From Saccharopolyspora hordei (GTDB lineage Bacteria; Actinomycetota; Actinomycetes; Mycobacteriales; Pseudonocardiaceae), in assembly GCF_013410345.1 (NCBI RefSeq), contig NZ_JACCFJ010000001.1, positions 5,193,001 to 5,257,000 of the forward strand: a DNA stretch of 64,000 bases, read 5' to 3'. Under the pieces are notes generated by a model. It ran no database searches, was not told the DNA's origin, and saw only the letters and a list, made by a program, of their open reading frames with translations. The translations under genes and the position numbers were made by a program. Positions 46,117-54,588 of this stretch are shown piece by piece. Every line of letters begins with the position of its first letter. The first letter of the stretch is position 1.

Positions 46117-46229
46117 CTGTCACCGGCCTCCACGGCCGGCCCCCATTGAGGCCCGCCCCCGCAGACCAGCAGCGTGTAGTCGTGCAGCCACGGCTGTCAC
46201 CGGCCTCCACGGCCGGCCCCCCTTCGAGA
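46117..46229 (+). CRISPR. Short degenerate CRISPR array 2 (two repeats, one spacer)
   Basis: The repeat at 46117-46152 starts CTGTCACCGGCCTCCACGG and ends CCCCATTGAGGC. A second at 46194-46229 starts identically, but its end is changed (CCCCCCTTCGAGA). The single spacer is 41 bases. The repeats belong to the same family as array 1 but differ in the stem (GGCC..GGCC instead of GGCT..AGCC, a compensated change that keeps the hairpin). Confidence 0.8.
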
Positions 46230-46348
46230 GCCTGATCGGTTCCGTGCGTGATGCCTTGGGTCGACACCGTTGTGCCGGTTTTTCATGCGGGTTCGAACGC
46301 GGAGAACCGGACGAGGGAAGACCGGACCCGCAGGCCCGGTGGACGCAT

Positions 46349-46396
46349 GGTCGTGAGTGCGAGGACCGGTTCCAGCCGGTTCCTGCACTCACGACC
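46349..46396. repeat. Dispersed palindrome, copy 2
   Basis: A 48-bp inverted repeat with arms GGTCGTGAGTGC (46349-46360) and GCACTCACGACC (46385-46396). The centre contains ACCGGTTCCAGCCGGT, itself nearly symmetric. It matches the element at 6856-6901 in arms, length and centre. Confidence 0.82.
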
Positions 46397-46631
46397 GCGA
46401 GGTGTGCCGGTGTTGCGTTTCGGGCCGTAGTCTTGTCGCGGTGTGATCGGTGATCAGCGGAGATGGCCGGCAGGGCGAGGTGGGCTGGGCTCGCTCGCCT
46501 TGTGTTGAGGGGTTGGAGGCCGCAGGGATGGGCTCGTCGGACTCGCCTTCCGCGGTGACGGGAGTACCGGCCGGGGCGTCGGTGCTGGTCGGGCCGTCCG
46601 CAGGTGTCAGGCGCCGGCAGCGGAGGTTGCG

Positions 46632-47261
46632 GTGAGTCAGCAGCGGATGTTGGACGTGCTCACTGCGGAGTGGGACGAGGTGGCCGAGCGGCTCGACCCG
46701 GAGGCGTTCACCCGGTTGGTCTCGCTGGTGGGTGAGTTGCAGGGCAGTGATGCGGACACCGCTGCGTTGGTGACCGAGGACATCGCCGTGCTGCTCGGGG
46801 AAGTGCTGCCCGTGGAGCATCCGGTGCGGCGGGCGTTGGCCGAGTCGGAGACGCGGTTCGGGCGGTCGGACGTGGAGTGGGATCGGCTCAGCGGCGGGTT
46901 GCGGGACCGGCTGACCGGGTCTGCGCCGCGGCCGGACCTGGAGCGGTTGCGTTCGGTCGACGCGCTCGACGAGCAGCAGGTCGTGGCTGCCGGGCTGGAG
47001 CCCGAGGACCCGAGCTTGATCCGGTTGCCCGGCGAAGGCGGTGACCGGTGGCCGGCGTTCCAGTTCGGTGCCGACGGGGCGCCACGCGAGGTCGTGCGAG
47101 CCGTCAACCGGCTCCTGCACGCCGGCGAAGACCCGTGGGGCGCGGCGGATTGGTGGCTCGGGCACCACACCTCGCTGGGCGGGGTCCCCGCGCAGCTGCT
47201 CGGGCAGGTCGACGACGACGCGCTCATCGACGCGGCGCGTGACGAGTCCGCGGAGGTGTGA
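46632..47261 (+). CDS. Xre/MbcA/ParS-family antitoxin
   Basis: 209 residues from the GTG at 46632, with GGAGG five bases upstream. The C-terminal half matches the toxin-binding domain of MbcA/Xre-type antitoxins: PSLIRLPGEGGDRWPAFQFG, VVRAVNRLLHAGEDPWGAAD, WWLGHHTSLGGVPAQLLGQ. The N-terminal region is helical, and a canonical HTH is not obvious by eye. The stop overlaps the upstream GTG of the RES gene. It probably binds and silences the RES toxin and represses the operon. Confidence 0.85.
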   Translation: MSQQRMLDVLTAEWDEVAERLDPEAFTRLVSLVGELQGSDADTAALVTEDIAVLLGEVLPVEHPVRRALAESETRFGRSDVEWDRLSGGLRDRLTGSAPRPDLERLRSVDALDEQQVVAAGLEPEDPSLIRLPGEGGDRWPAFQFGADGAPREVVRAVNRLLHAGEDPWGAADWWLGHHTSLGGVPAQLLGQVDDDALIDAARDESAEV

Positions 47262-47263
47262 GC

Positions 47264-47923
47264 GTGCCGCAGGCCACTCCACCTCAGCAGTACGCGGCCA
47301 CGCCGAACCGGTACGTCCTGCCCGCTGACACGGCGTTGTTCCGGCTCCACGAGCGGGCACGGCACGCCGCCGAGTTCAAGCCCGCGCACGTCAGCTTCGG
47401 TGCACCGGGTGGGCGGTTCGACGGGACACCGGAGGACCCGTTCCCCACCTACTACGCCGGGTTGCACGTCACCACGGCGCTGGCCGAAGTGCTGTTGCGG
47501 AACATCAGCTTCGGCCACGACGGGCAGCGGTTGATCCGCCGGGCGCAGATCGCCGGGCGGCGGTTCAGCGCGGTGCGCACGAAGCGGGAACTCACCCTGG
47601 TCAGCTTGCTCACCGGGCCCGACCTCGCTGCGGTGGCGCAGGATTCGTGGCTCGTCGACGCGGAGGGCCGGGACGCCTACCCGCACACGCGGAGCTGGGC
47701 GTCGTGGATCCGGTCGCAGGCGGACTGGGCGGACGGGTTGATCTGGCCGTCCAAGCGCGACACCGGGAAACCTGCCGTGGTGCTGTTCGGCGACCGGTGT
47801 GCGGACGCGCTGGACGGGGCGGAGCCCGACCTCCACATCGACCTGGACTCGCCGATCGGTGAGGCCTGGTTGGCCACGATGCTCGCGCCCTACCGGGCCG
47901 CCGTCGCGCCGAGCCCCAGCTAG
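47264..47923 (+). CDS. RES-domain toxin (NAD+-degrading)
   Basis: 219 residues from the GTG at 47264, chosen because GGAGG lies 7 bases upstream; the GTG at 47258 is too near that site. RES family: TALFRLHERARHAAEFKP with the catalytic Arg, then GGRFDGTPEDPFPTYYAGLH, TTALAEVLLRNISF with the Glu, and SWASWIRSQADWADGLIWPS with the Ser. Toxins of this family (for example MbcT) phosphorolyse or hydrolyse NAD+ and are held in check by the upstream antitoxin. The two genes form one coupled operon. Confidence 0.88.
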   Translation: MPQATPPQQYAATPNRYVLPADTALFRLHERARHAAEFKPAHVSFGAPGGRFDGTPEDPFPTYYAGLHVTTALAEVLLRNISFGHDGQRLIRRAQIAGRRFSAVRTKRELTLVSLLTGPDLAAVAQDSWLVDAEGRDAYPHTRSWASWIRSQADWADGLIWPSKRDTGKPAVVLFGDRCADALDGAEPDLHIDLDSPIGEAWLATMLAPYRAAVAPSPS

Positions 47924-47930
47924 CGGAACC

Positions 47931-47980
47931 TCAGCGCTGGGACCTGGTTCCGCCGTCAGCGCTGGGACCAGGTCCCGCCG
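47931..47980. repeat. 25-bp direct duplication at a gene end
   Basis: Two adjacent 25-base copies (47931-47955 and 47956-47980), each starting TCAGCGCTGGGACC and ending CCGCCG, with two differences. The right copy encodes the last eight codons of the minus-strand membrane protein; the left copy is outside any gene. Confidence 0.7.
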
Positions 47981-48564
47981 TGCTGGAGGTGCAGCCACTC
48001 GCGCTCCCACGCACGCATGCTGATCCGCCGGGCCAGCCCCTGGGTGCCCGCGATCAGGCCGAAGCAGGCGAGCTCGGTCACCACGAGGAACAGCAGCGCG
48101 GCGAAGACGGCGGACGTGGTGATCGACCCGGCGCTCGCCGGCTGCGGGACGCGGTGGCCCGCTTCGTCGACCCACACCGTCACGGTCTCCCCGGCGCTGG
48201 CGTTCGCCGGGACCTGGACCGTCGCGCTGTGCTTCTGCAGCCCGACGCGCCACTCCGCGACCGCGGTGGAGCTGAGCGCGTCGTTGCTGTAGACCTCGGA
48301 GACGGGGATGTCCATCTCGGGGCTGGTGGTCAGCACCGCCTCGACGGGGCGAGTGGTCGCGGCCGATTCCGCTGCGCGCTGGGTGAGGCTGGCGTGCAGC
48401 GAGGCACCGAACATGCCCGCCACCGGCACCGCCACCATCGCCGCCATCAGCAGCAGGACCGTGATCCCCGCGGCGAGCCGGTCGATCGGCCTGCGCAGCG
48501 GGTTCCGGTTGACCCCCAGTGCGTTCACCAACCAAGCTGCGTGCGCCTTCAGCGCCGCGACCAT
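47956..48564 (-). CDS. Rv1733c-family membrane protein
   Basis: 202 residues from the ATG at 48564 (GGAGG 6 bases upstream); the longer open frame to 48705 lacks similarity. Two transmembrane helices, ITVLLLMAAMVAVPVAGMFG and SAVFAALLFLVVTELACFGL, flank an outer loop with VPANASAGETVTVWVDEAG. The start NPLRRPIDRLAAG is diagnostic of this actinobacterial family (Rv1733c, a DosR-regulon membrane protein in M. tuberculosis). Its function is unknown. It is convergent with the RES toxin gene. Confidence 0.82.
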   Translation of the reverse strand: MVAALKAHAAWLVNALGVNRNPLRRPIDRLAAGITVLLLMAAMVAVPVAGMFGASLHASLTQRAAESAATTRPVEAVLTTSPEMDIPVSEVYSNDALSSTAVAEWRVGLQKHSATVQVPANASAGETVTVWVDEAGHRVPQPASAGSITTSAVFAALLFLVVTELACFGLIAGTQGLARRISMRAWEREWLHLQHGGTWSQR

Positions 48565-48791
48565 GCCAACCTCCAGACTGCCGGTGCACCGTGCGCCGCG
48601 GACCGCCGTCGTGTGGTCGTGCTCCGATGGTTGTGCGCGGCAACCTCCGTGCCGAGTATCCGCCCCACCTGCTTCATTGTTATCACAACGTGACTGTTCA
48701 TACACCGGGAGTGGAGCAGATCACGTTCTGTGTCGTGCAATGCGGATGTACCGGGCATTTCCGGCGCTCGTGCAGCAGGGCGGGTCCGCGC

Positions 48792-51086
48792 TCACCGCTC
48801 CCGGCTGCCGAACAGGCGCCGGGCGACCCGGCGGGTGCGATCCCGCTTCGGCCCGCGCTGGACGACCTCGCGCAGCCACTCGTGCCACGCCGTGGCGTGC
48901 TCCGCGTCGACGCCGCGCAGCAGCCTGCTCACGCGGCGGAAGTCGGGGTGCTCGTGCTTGTGCACCCACGCTTCCAGTTCGCGGTCGAACGCGGCGCGCA
49001 CCGTGGCCGTGGCGCTGTCCGACCAGGCGCACACGAACGCGAGCACCACCGCGCGGTCCCGCCGGTCCCGGTCGACGTCCTCGTCGTTCCACACCGCGGG
49101 CAGTGCGCGGACCAGGGTCTGCGGGAGCTCCTCGCCGCACGCCGCGATCGTCCCCGTCGACTCCTGCGGGTCGGCGTCCAGCAGGGCCGCCACCAGCTTG
49201 TCGGCGCGGGCGCCGAGCACCGTGCTGGAGATGTCACCGAGGCTCCCAGCTCCCGCGCCCTTCTTGCGGTGGTTGCTCAGCCAGACGCGCAGCTTGCTGT
49301 CGTCCTCCCACAGCGTGCGCAGGTCCTTGCGGTCACCGAGGTGGTGGCTGAGCATCCGCAGCACGTCCAGGTAGCGCCCGTTCACCGTGGACCTGGCCAG
49401 CACGCGGAAAGCCCGCTGCGCCAACGCGTCCGACACCGCCGTGGACGGCAGCTCGGCGAGGAAGTCGGACAGCTCCCCCAGCGTGGGCTGGGATGCGCCG
49501 AACAGCGCGTCGTAGACGGCTTCCTCCGTCCCGGGACGCTCGGGCGCGCGCAGCAGCGCGCGGAACGCCTCGACGGTCTCCTGCCGCGCCGACCCGCCGG
49601 CGGCGACCGCGGCGGACGCGACCGCGGCGTCCAGCGGCTCGAACGGGTCCGACACGGTGGGGGCGAGCAACCGCCACCAGCGGTCCTCGATCGCCTGGCG
49701 GACCTCGTCGGCGTCCGGACCCTGGAGGCGCCGCGCCAGCGCGTCGCGCAGCAGGCCGAGGAGCTCCGGGGCGCAGGTCCACCGTTCCGGGTCCACCCCG
49801 GCGTCCGGGTGGTGCGACCACCACGCGACGAACCGCTCCGCCGCCTGGCGGAAGCCGTCGAGGCGGGGGTGCACGTCGAAGCGGGCCGCGGTGCGCAGCA
49901 ACAGGTCCATCCGCTCCGGCAGCACCGCGTCGGCCGCGTTCTCCACCAGTGCCGTGGCCCGCTCCGCCTCAGCGGTCGTCCACGGGCGGGGGGTGAGCGG
50001 CGACCGGTCGTCGGCGCGCGTGCCGCGCACGATCTCGCCGATCTCCGCGCGCAGCAACGCGATCCGCACCTGACCGGCGCGCTCCAGCTCGGCCTCGGCG
50101 AGCCGGGCCAGCACCGGCACCCCCGGGTCGGCGGCCAGCACCGCCGTCAGCACCGGGTCCAGCACGTCCACTCCGGACACCGCGGGCGGGGCGCACAACC
50201 ACTCGGCCAGCGCCATCGCCGCGTCGTCCCCGGCCACCGGCTCGCCCAGCGCCACCACCCCGGCGGCGAGCCGGTCCGCCGCGTTCGGACGGTCCGCGCC
50301 CCGGCCGGCGGCGAACCGGTGGGACAGCTCGACGGCGTCCACCACGTCGAAGGGGTCGGCGCGGAGGAAGCGCGGGACCCAGTGCTGCGCCGCAGCGCTC
50401 GGTTCGCCCTCCCACCGCTCACCGGTGACCAGGTTGAACACCGCGACTCCGCTCTGGTCGACCAGCGACCCCGCCTGGTCCGGGCGCAGCGCCAGCACGT
50501 CCGCCCCGGTCGCCTGCGGGTCGGTGGCGAACACCTGGAAACCGACCTCGAGCGCGCTCTCCTGCGGCAGCAGCAGCGTCGCGGCGGCGATCCAGCGCGC
50601 CACCGCACCGGGGTCCTCGCTGACGAACACCACGCGCGGCGCACCGCCGTCGATCGCGGAGTGCACGGCGAGCAGCCAGGACTCGCCGTCCCGCTGCCCC
50701 AGCACCCACTCCCGCAGCGCCTCCACCCCGAACCCGGTCTCGGGTTCGGCGGGCACCGCGGGGCACTCGCCGCTCGGCGCGGGTCCGGTGACCCACCACG
50801 GCGCGTCCCACAGCTGCGCCGGGCGGATCGGCCCGTAGGGCCCGGCATCGGGGGCGACGAGCGCGTGGACGACGTGCTCGCCCTCACCGGTGCCCGCGCT
50901 GCGCGCCGTGACGTAGACCCCGTCGTGCGCGTGGACCAGCGACGGGCGCTCGGTGACCGCGCGCCGCACCGCGGTCGTCATCTCCTCGGTGGTGCCGGGG
51001 GAAACCGCCCGGAACTCAAGCTCGCCCGGTTGTTGTCCTGGGCCGCGGGCGGTGCAGTACAGCGAGTGGAACTCCCGCGCGCTCAT
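48792..51086 (-). CDS. GTPase-associated protein 1 (GAP1)-like protein
   Basis: 764 residues, ATG at 51086, overlapping the upstream small gene by 4 bases (ATGA). The N-terminal part (FHSLYCTARGPG, GTTEEMTTAVRRAVTERPSL, VHALVAPDAGPYGPIRPAQL) is the GAP1-N2 type, and the middle and C-terminal helical regions (LVDQSGVAVFNLVTGER, ELSHRFAAG) follow the GAP1-M pattern. GAP1 proteins are defined as partners of GTPases in predicted bacterial conflict (immune-like) systems. It is cytosolic with no enzyme motif seen. The family call is from memory of the domain layout. Confidence 0.72.
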   Translation of the reverse strand: MSAREFHSLYCTARGPGQQPGELEFRAVSPGTTEEMTTAVRRAVTERPSLVHAHDGVYVTARSAGTGEGEHVVHALVAPDAGPYGPIRPAQLWDAPWWVTGPAPSGECPAVPAEPETGFGVEALREWVLGQRDGESWLLAVHSAIDGGAPRVVFVSEDPGAVARWIAAATLLLPQESALEVGFQVFATDPQATGADVLALRPDQAGSLVDQSGVAVFNLVTGERWEGEPSAAAQHWVPRFLRADPFDVVDAVELSHRFAAGRGADRPNAADRLAAGVVALGEPVAGDDAAMALAEWLCAPPAVSGVDVLDPVLTAVLAADPGVPVLARLAEAELERAGQVRIALLRAEIGEIVRGTRADDRSPLTPRPWTTAEAERATALVENAADAVLPERMDLLLRTAARFDVHPRLDGFRQAAERFVAWWSHHPDAGVDPERWTCAPELLGLLRDALARRLQGPDADEVRQAIEDRWWRLLAPTVSDPFEPLDAAVASAAVAAGGSARQETVEAFRALLRAPERPGTEEAVYDALFGASQPTLGELSDFLAELPSTAVSDALAQRAFRVLARSTVNGRYLDVLRMLSHHLGDRKDLRTLWEDDSKLRVWLSNHRKKGAGAGSLGDISSTVLGARADKLVAALLDADPQESTGTIAACGEELPQTLVRALPAVWNDEDVDRDRRDRAVVLAFVCAWSDSATATVRAAFDRELEAWVHKHEHPDFRRVSRLLRGVDAEHATAWHEWLREVVQRGPKRDRTRRVARRLFGSRER

Positions 51087-51310
51087 GCTCGGCTCCGTTC
51101 GATGACCCTGTGGCTGCGGGAGGGCCGCAGCTCGTCCGCCCCGGTCGGGCGCTCGCGGCCGCGGTCCGGTCCCGCACCGAGCGCGGCCCCCGCGGCGCAG
51201 CGGTCGCGCTCGAGGCCCCCGGGCTGCCAGCGCGTCATGTCCTCACCGGCGAGGAACAGCTGGTCCAGCCGGGCCCGGCGGCAGCAGCGGGGACACGCGA
51301 CCTCAACCAT
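51083..51310 (-). CDS. Small Cys-containing protein, possible degenerate zinc ribbon
   Basis: 75 residues, ATG at 51310. It begins VEVACPRCCRRARLDQLFLA with a CPRC knuckle, and a later Cys in LERDRCAAG, so it may be half or a worn zinc ribbon. The tail is Arg/Gly-rich. It overlaps the GAP1-like gene (ATGA) and starts 59 bases after the FN3-like gene, in the order common to GAP1 systems. Confidence 0.6.
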   Translation of the reverse strand: MVEVACPRCCRRARLDQLFLAGEDMTRWQPGGLERDRCAAGAALGAGPDRGRERPTGADELRPSRSHRVIERSRA

Positions 51311-51369
51311 CTCGTCCTACCCCGTGAGCGCTGCCGACCGCAAGATCGACCGTCGCCCACGGCTGCACA

Positions 51370-53652
51370 CTAAGGCACCTCCAGCTGGGAGTTGGGCGGA
51401 TCGATCAACTCGACACCGGACGTGCTCGCGAAGCAGCGCAGCCAGAACGGCCCGCGCCGCGGCAGGTCCACGGTGACCGCGACGGGGCCGTCGATGCGGT
51501 GCACCGCGTGGTGCACGACCTCGCCGTCCCCCGGCTCCCGCGGCATGCGGCGACCGGGCGCGACGACCACCACCAGCTCGCACTCCGGCACCGGGTGGTC
51601 ACTGTGGAGCAGGATGCGCGCGGTCGCCCCGAACAGCCGGTGCCGCCGCACGACCCGGTAGCCGACCTGGGCCGGTCCTCCGGTGGTCAGCTCGGCAGGG
51701 CTGGAGCGGAGCTCGCCGACGACCGCGGTGACCCGCACGTCCACCGCGCCCGGACCGGCGTCCACGCGGCACCCGCCCTCGTCCTCGTACTGCTGCCGCG
51801 TCACCCGCCGCCGGCCGCCGACCGCACCGCGGGTCCAGCGCACCTCGGCCTGCTGCACGCCGTCGGGCCACTCCCAGGACAGCAGGAGCTCGCGCCCGGA
51901 GCGGCGCCCGTCCAACGAGGTCACGGGCGGTGGGCTCGACGCGGTGTGCCGCACCGTGACGGCGTCCGCGCGGGCCTCGGTGCCGTCCGGGAGCCGGTAG
52001 CGCGCCACCAGCAGGTAGTCCGCGCGAGTGTCCACAGTGGTGTCTCGGAACGCGGTGAGACCGTCGGTGGGCACCGGGACCTCGCCGGAGGGGCCCCTCC
52101 GCACCACGTCCACCCCGACGGCGTCCGGGTGCACCTCCCACCGGCCTTCGACCGCGCCGTCCCGCACCGCCAACCGCACCTCGTGCACCGGCGGCAGCAC
52201 CTCGACGGTCGCCCCGGCCGGGCGCGACCACGCCCCGTCGGGTTCCGCGGCGAACACCGCGTAGCCCGCGGTCCGGCCCCCCGGCACCGCGGTGTCCACC
52301 GCGGACGTCGCCGTCCCCTCGGCGACCACGTCGCCGTCGCCGGGGTGCTCGGGCGCCCGCCCGGCCCGCCGCACGACCCGGTACCGGGTGCCGGCGTCGT
52401 GGTCGGGCCGCGCGCGCCACGACAACCGCACGCCGAGCCCGTCCGACCGGGCCGTCAGGTCCGCCACCGGGCTCACCGGGATGCGCCGGGCCTCGGCCGC
52501 GATCGCGCCGTCGTCGGAGGCCAACCGGGCCGCGTCCGCCAGCTGCCGCCGGGCGTCGTCCTCGGCGCCGCGCTCCAGCGCGCGGCGCGCGGCTTCGCGC
52601 AGCTCGCGCACCTGCGCCGCGTGCCGGTCGACGGCCGCGGTCGCGGCGGCCGCCTCCTCGGCGTCGGTGATGCCGACCAGGGCCTGCTGGGCGGCCACCA
52701 GCCGTCCGTCGGCGAGCAGTGCGGTGACCTTGGCCAGGCCGGTGGCCTCCACCTCCGGCGCGCCCGCTTCGCTGAGCACGCTCACCACGACGTGCCGCGC
52801 CTCGCCCTCCTCCAGCCCGGACTGGCGCAGCACGCGCAGCAGCGCGCCGGCGGGCGCCCCGCTCTCGCGGAACCGGCGCACGTCGTCGACCAGGTGGTAG
52901 AGCGCCAGGCGGCGGAGGTCGACCGCCGTGCTCACCAGCTCCAGGGCGTCCCGCGCGGCTCCACCGGAGCGCTCCAGCGCCGCGCGCACGGCGTCCGCAC
53001 CCAGCCCGTCGGGACGTGGTGGGGTGCTGCGGAACCCGGTGACCAGCGCGAAGCCGGTCAGCTCGCCGTGCAGCAACGCGGGGACGCTGGTGACCTCGGC
53101 GTCCCGGAGCAGTTCCTTGAGGCGGCGGAAGGACCCGTCCGGCAGTCCGGGGGTCTTCGGCAGGTCCAGCGGCACCACCGTCCGCACCCCGGCCTCCGCC
53201 AGTGCCGCGTCCACCTCGCGCGGGGCCAGTGGGCCGACCGCGCGGCGCAGCGCCTCCAGCTGGCCCGGGGTGACCAACCCGAGGTCGCCGAAGTGGGCTC
53301 CGAGCACCTGGGCGAGCTCGGCGACCTGGGCGCTGACCGCCGCCGCCCGCTCCTCGTGCCGGGCCCGCCACCAGGACATCCGCGCCAGGGCGTCGCCGTG
53401 CTCGCGGCGCAGGTGCCGGTCCTCGCGCAGGAAGGCCCGGTAGACGCTGGTGGTGAAGCCGGCCCAGGCGGCCGAGCGGACCCGGTCGCGCCAGTGCGCG
53501 CGGACCTGCGCCAAGCGCTGCGCGAGGTCGGCGTCCGAGAAGTCGAGCGCGAGCGCGTACCGGGTCAGCAGGTCGTCGGGCAGGCGTCCGCCGCGCCCCC
53601 GCAACGGTCGCACCACGTCACGCTCGTACGCCTCCGGATCGAAGGGTTCCAA
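51370..53652 (-). CDS. Large protein with fibronectin-III-like domains, conflict-system associated
   Basis: 760 residues from the TTG at 53652 (gcggag just upstream). The N-terminal 350 residues are helical (YERDVVRPLRGRGGRLPDD, DLAQRLAQVRAHWRDRVRSA), followed by a coiled coil (AAVDRHAAQVRELREAARRA). From about residue 390, three FN3-like beta repeats appear (GLGVRLSWRARPDHDAGTRY, GRRSGRELLLSWEWPDGVQQ), and an all-beta end. It is first in an operon with the small Cys protein and the GAP1-like gene. No enzymatic motif is seen; it may act as a sensor or scaffold. Confidence 0.68.
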   Translation of the reverse strand: MEPFDPEAYERDVVRPLRGRGGRLPDDLLTRYALALDFSDADLAQRLAQVRAHWRDRVRSAAWAGFTTSVYRAFLREDRHLRREHGDALARMSWWRARHEERAAAVSAQVAELAQVLGAHFGDLGLVTPGQLEALRRAVGPLAPREVDAALAEAGVRTVVPLDLPKTPGLPDGSFRRLKELLRDAEVTSVPALLHGELTGFALVTGFRSTPPRPDGLGADAVRAALERSGGAARDALELVSTAVDLRRLALYHLVDDVRRFRESGAPAGALLRVLRQSGLEEGEARHVVVSVLSEAGAPEVEATGLAKVTALLADGRLVAAQQALVGITDAEEAAAATAAVDRHAAQVRELREAARRALERGAEDDARRQLADAARLASDDGAIAAEARRIPVSPVADLTARSDGLGVRLSWRARPDHDAGTRYRVVRRAGRAPEHPGDGDVVAEGTATSAVDTAVPGGRTAGYAVFAAEPDGAWSRPAGATVEVLPPVHEVRLAVRDGAVEGRWEVHPDAVGVDVVRRGPSGEVPVPTDGLTAFRDTTVDTRADYLLVARYRLPDGTEARADAVTVRHTASSPPPVTSLDGRRSGRELLLSWEWPDGVQQAEVRWTRGAVGGRRRVTRQQYEDEGGCRVDAGPGAVDVRVTAVVGELRSSPAELTTGGPAQVGYRVVRRHRLFGATARILLHSDHPVPECELVVVVAPGRRMPREPGDGEVVHHAVHRIDGPVAVTVDLPRRGPFWLRCFASTSGVELIDPPNSQLEVP

Positions 53653-53811
53653 CGCTCCGCCCGCCTCGCAGTCACGAGTGACCGGCCTCCGCGGTGACCG
53701 GTGGTCACCGGATGATCACCAAGCCTAGCCGCGAGGAGCTCCGCCTCGGGTGGGATCTTCGGCGGGCCGGAGGGCACCGGGGCGTGAGCGGCGCTGGGCC
53801 GTTCCAGTGAA

Positions 53812-53848
53812 CGGCTGCGGCGGTCGGGGTGGCCGACCGCCGCAGCCG
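53812..53848 (-). terminator. Intrinsic terminator of the snapalysin gene
   Basis: A perfect 16-bp stem, CGGCTGCGGCGGTCGG (53812-53827) with CCGACCGCCGCAGCCG (53833-53848), loop GGTGG. It begins 6 bases after the minus-strand snapalysin stop. Confidence 0.82.
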
Positions 53849-53853
53849 GTGGC

Positions 53854-54402
53854 TCACCGCAGGGTGAGCGCCTCGTGGGTGAACAGGCGCGGCTCGACGG
53901 CCTTGCCCTCGGCGAAGTTGGCCTCCACCTCGGCGATCTCCGCGGAGTTCGGGACCGCGCTGGTGCACTCCGGGCCGGCGCTGGCGCCCGACATCAGGTC
54001 CTCGCACACGCCGGTGCGGTCGTCCGGCAGGCCCAGGATGTGCCCGAGCTCGTGCGCCGCGATGCGGATCTCGTCGTAGCCCTCCTGGACCGCCTGGCGG
54101 CCCATCCAGATCTTGCCCTGGCCCAGACCGGTCAGCTGGGTGCGCGGCCAGCCGTCGTCGGCGACCACCACGACGTCGGCGCTGCCGCCCGTGGCCGGCT
54201 CGAACTTCACGTTCTGCACGTGCTCGTTCCACACCTGCGCACCGGCGTCGACCGCCTGCTGGAACTCCTCCGACTGGGACGCGTCGTAGGTGATGACGCG
54301 CACGTCCTCCGGGGCGGCCGAGCCCGCCACCGGCAGGCCCAGCGCCACCAGGAACGCGATGAGCAGGCCGACGACGGGCCGCAACGTCCTGGGCACAACC
54401 AT
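53854..54402 (-). CDS. snpA: Snapalysin-type secreted metalloprotease (M7)
   Basis: 182 residues from the ATG at 54402 (GGGAGG 9 bases upstream; nearby GTG/TTG codons are less well placed). The signal peptide (RPVVGLLIAFLVALGLPVAG) ends near residue 29. The mature protease carries HELGHILGLPDD from about residue 117, the snapalysin HExxHxxGxxD zinc site, and paired cysteines in GVCEDLMSG and GPECTSAVP. Family members are small extracellular neutral proteases of actinomycetes. No divergent LysR-type regulator, the usual Streptomyces partner, is adjacent. Confidence 0.92.
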   Translation of the reverse strand: MVVPRTLRPVVGLLIAFLVALGLPVAGSAAPEDVRVITYDASQSEEFQQAVDAGAQVWNEHVQNVKFEPATGGSADVVVVADDGWPRTQLTGLGQGKIWMGRQAVQEGYDEIRIAAHELGHILGLPDDRTGVCEDLMSGASAGPECTSAVPNSAEIAEVEANFAEGKAVEPRLFTHEALTLR

Positions 54403-54588
54403 CTGCACCAACCTCCCTCAACGATCACGGTCCCCACGAACGTATTGCGGCCGATCACCGGTGACGCCGGGGTGGCGTAGACCCGCCACCGCGACGGACC
54501 TCCCGGTTGGTGCTCGGGGAGCTGTGGCGGGAGGTGTGCGCGGGCGGACTGCGCGACACTCGAACGACCCGAGTCCGGGAGGTGAGGG

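Noticed and set aside
46450..46635. Small plus-strand frame before the Xre antitoxin
   Set aside because: No ribosome site and no similarity. The antitoxin has its own clear start at 46632.
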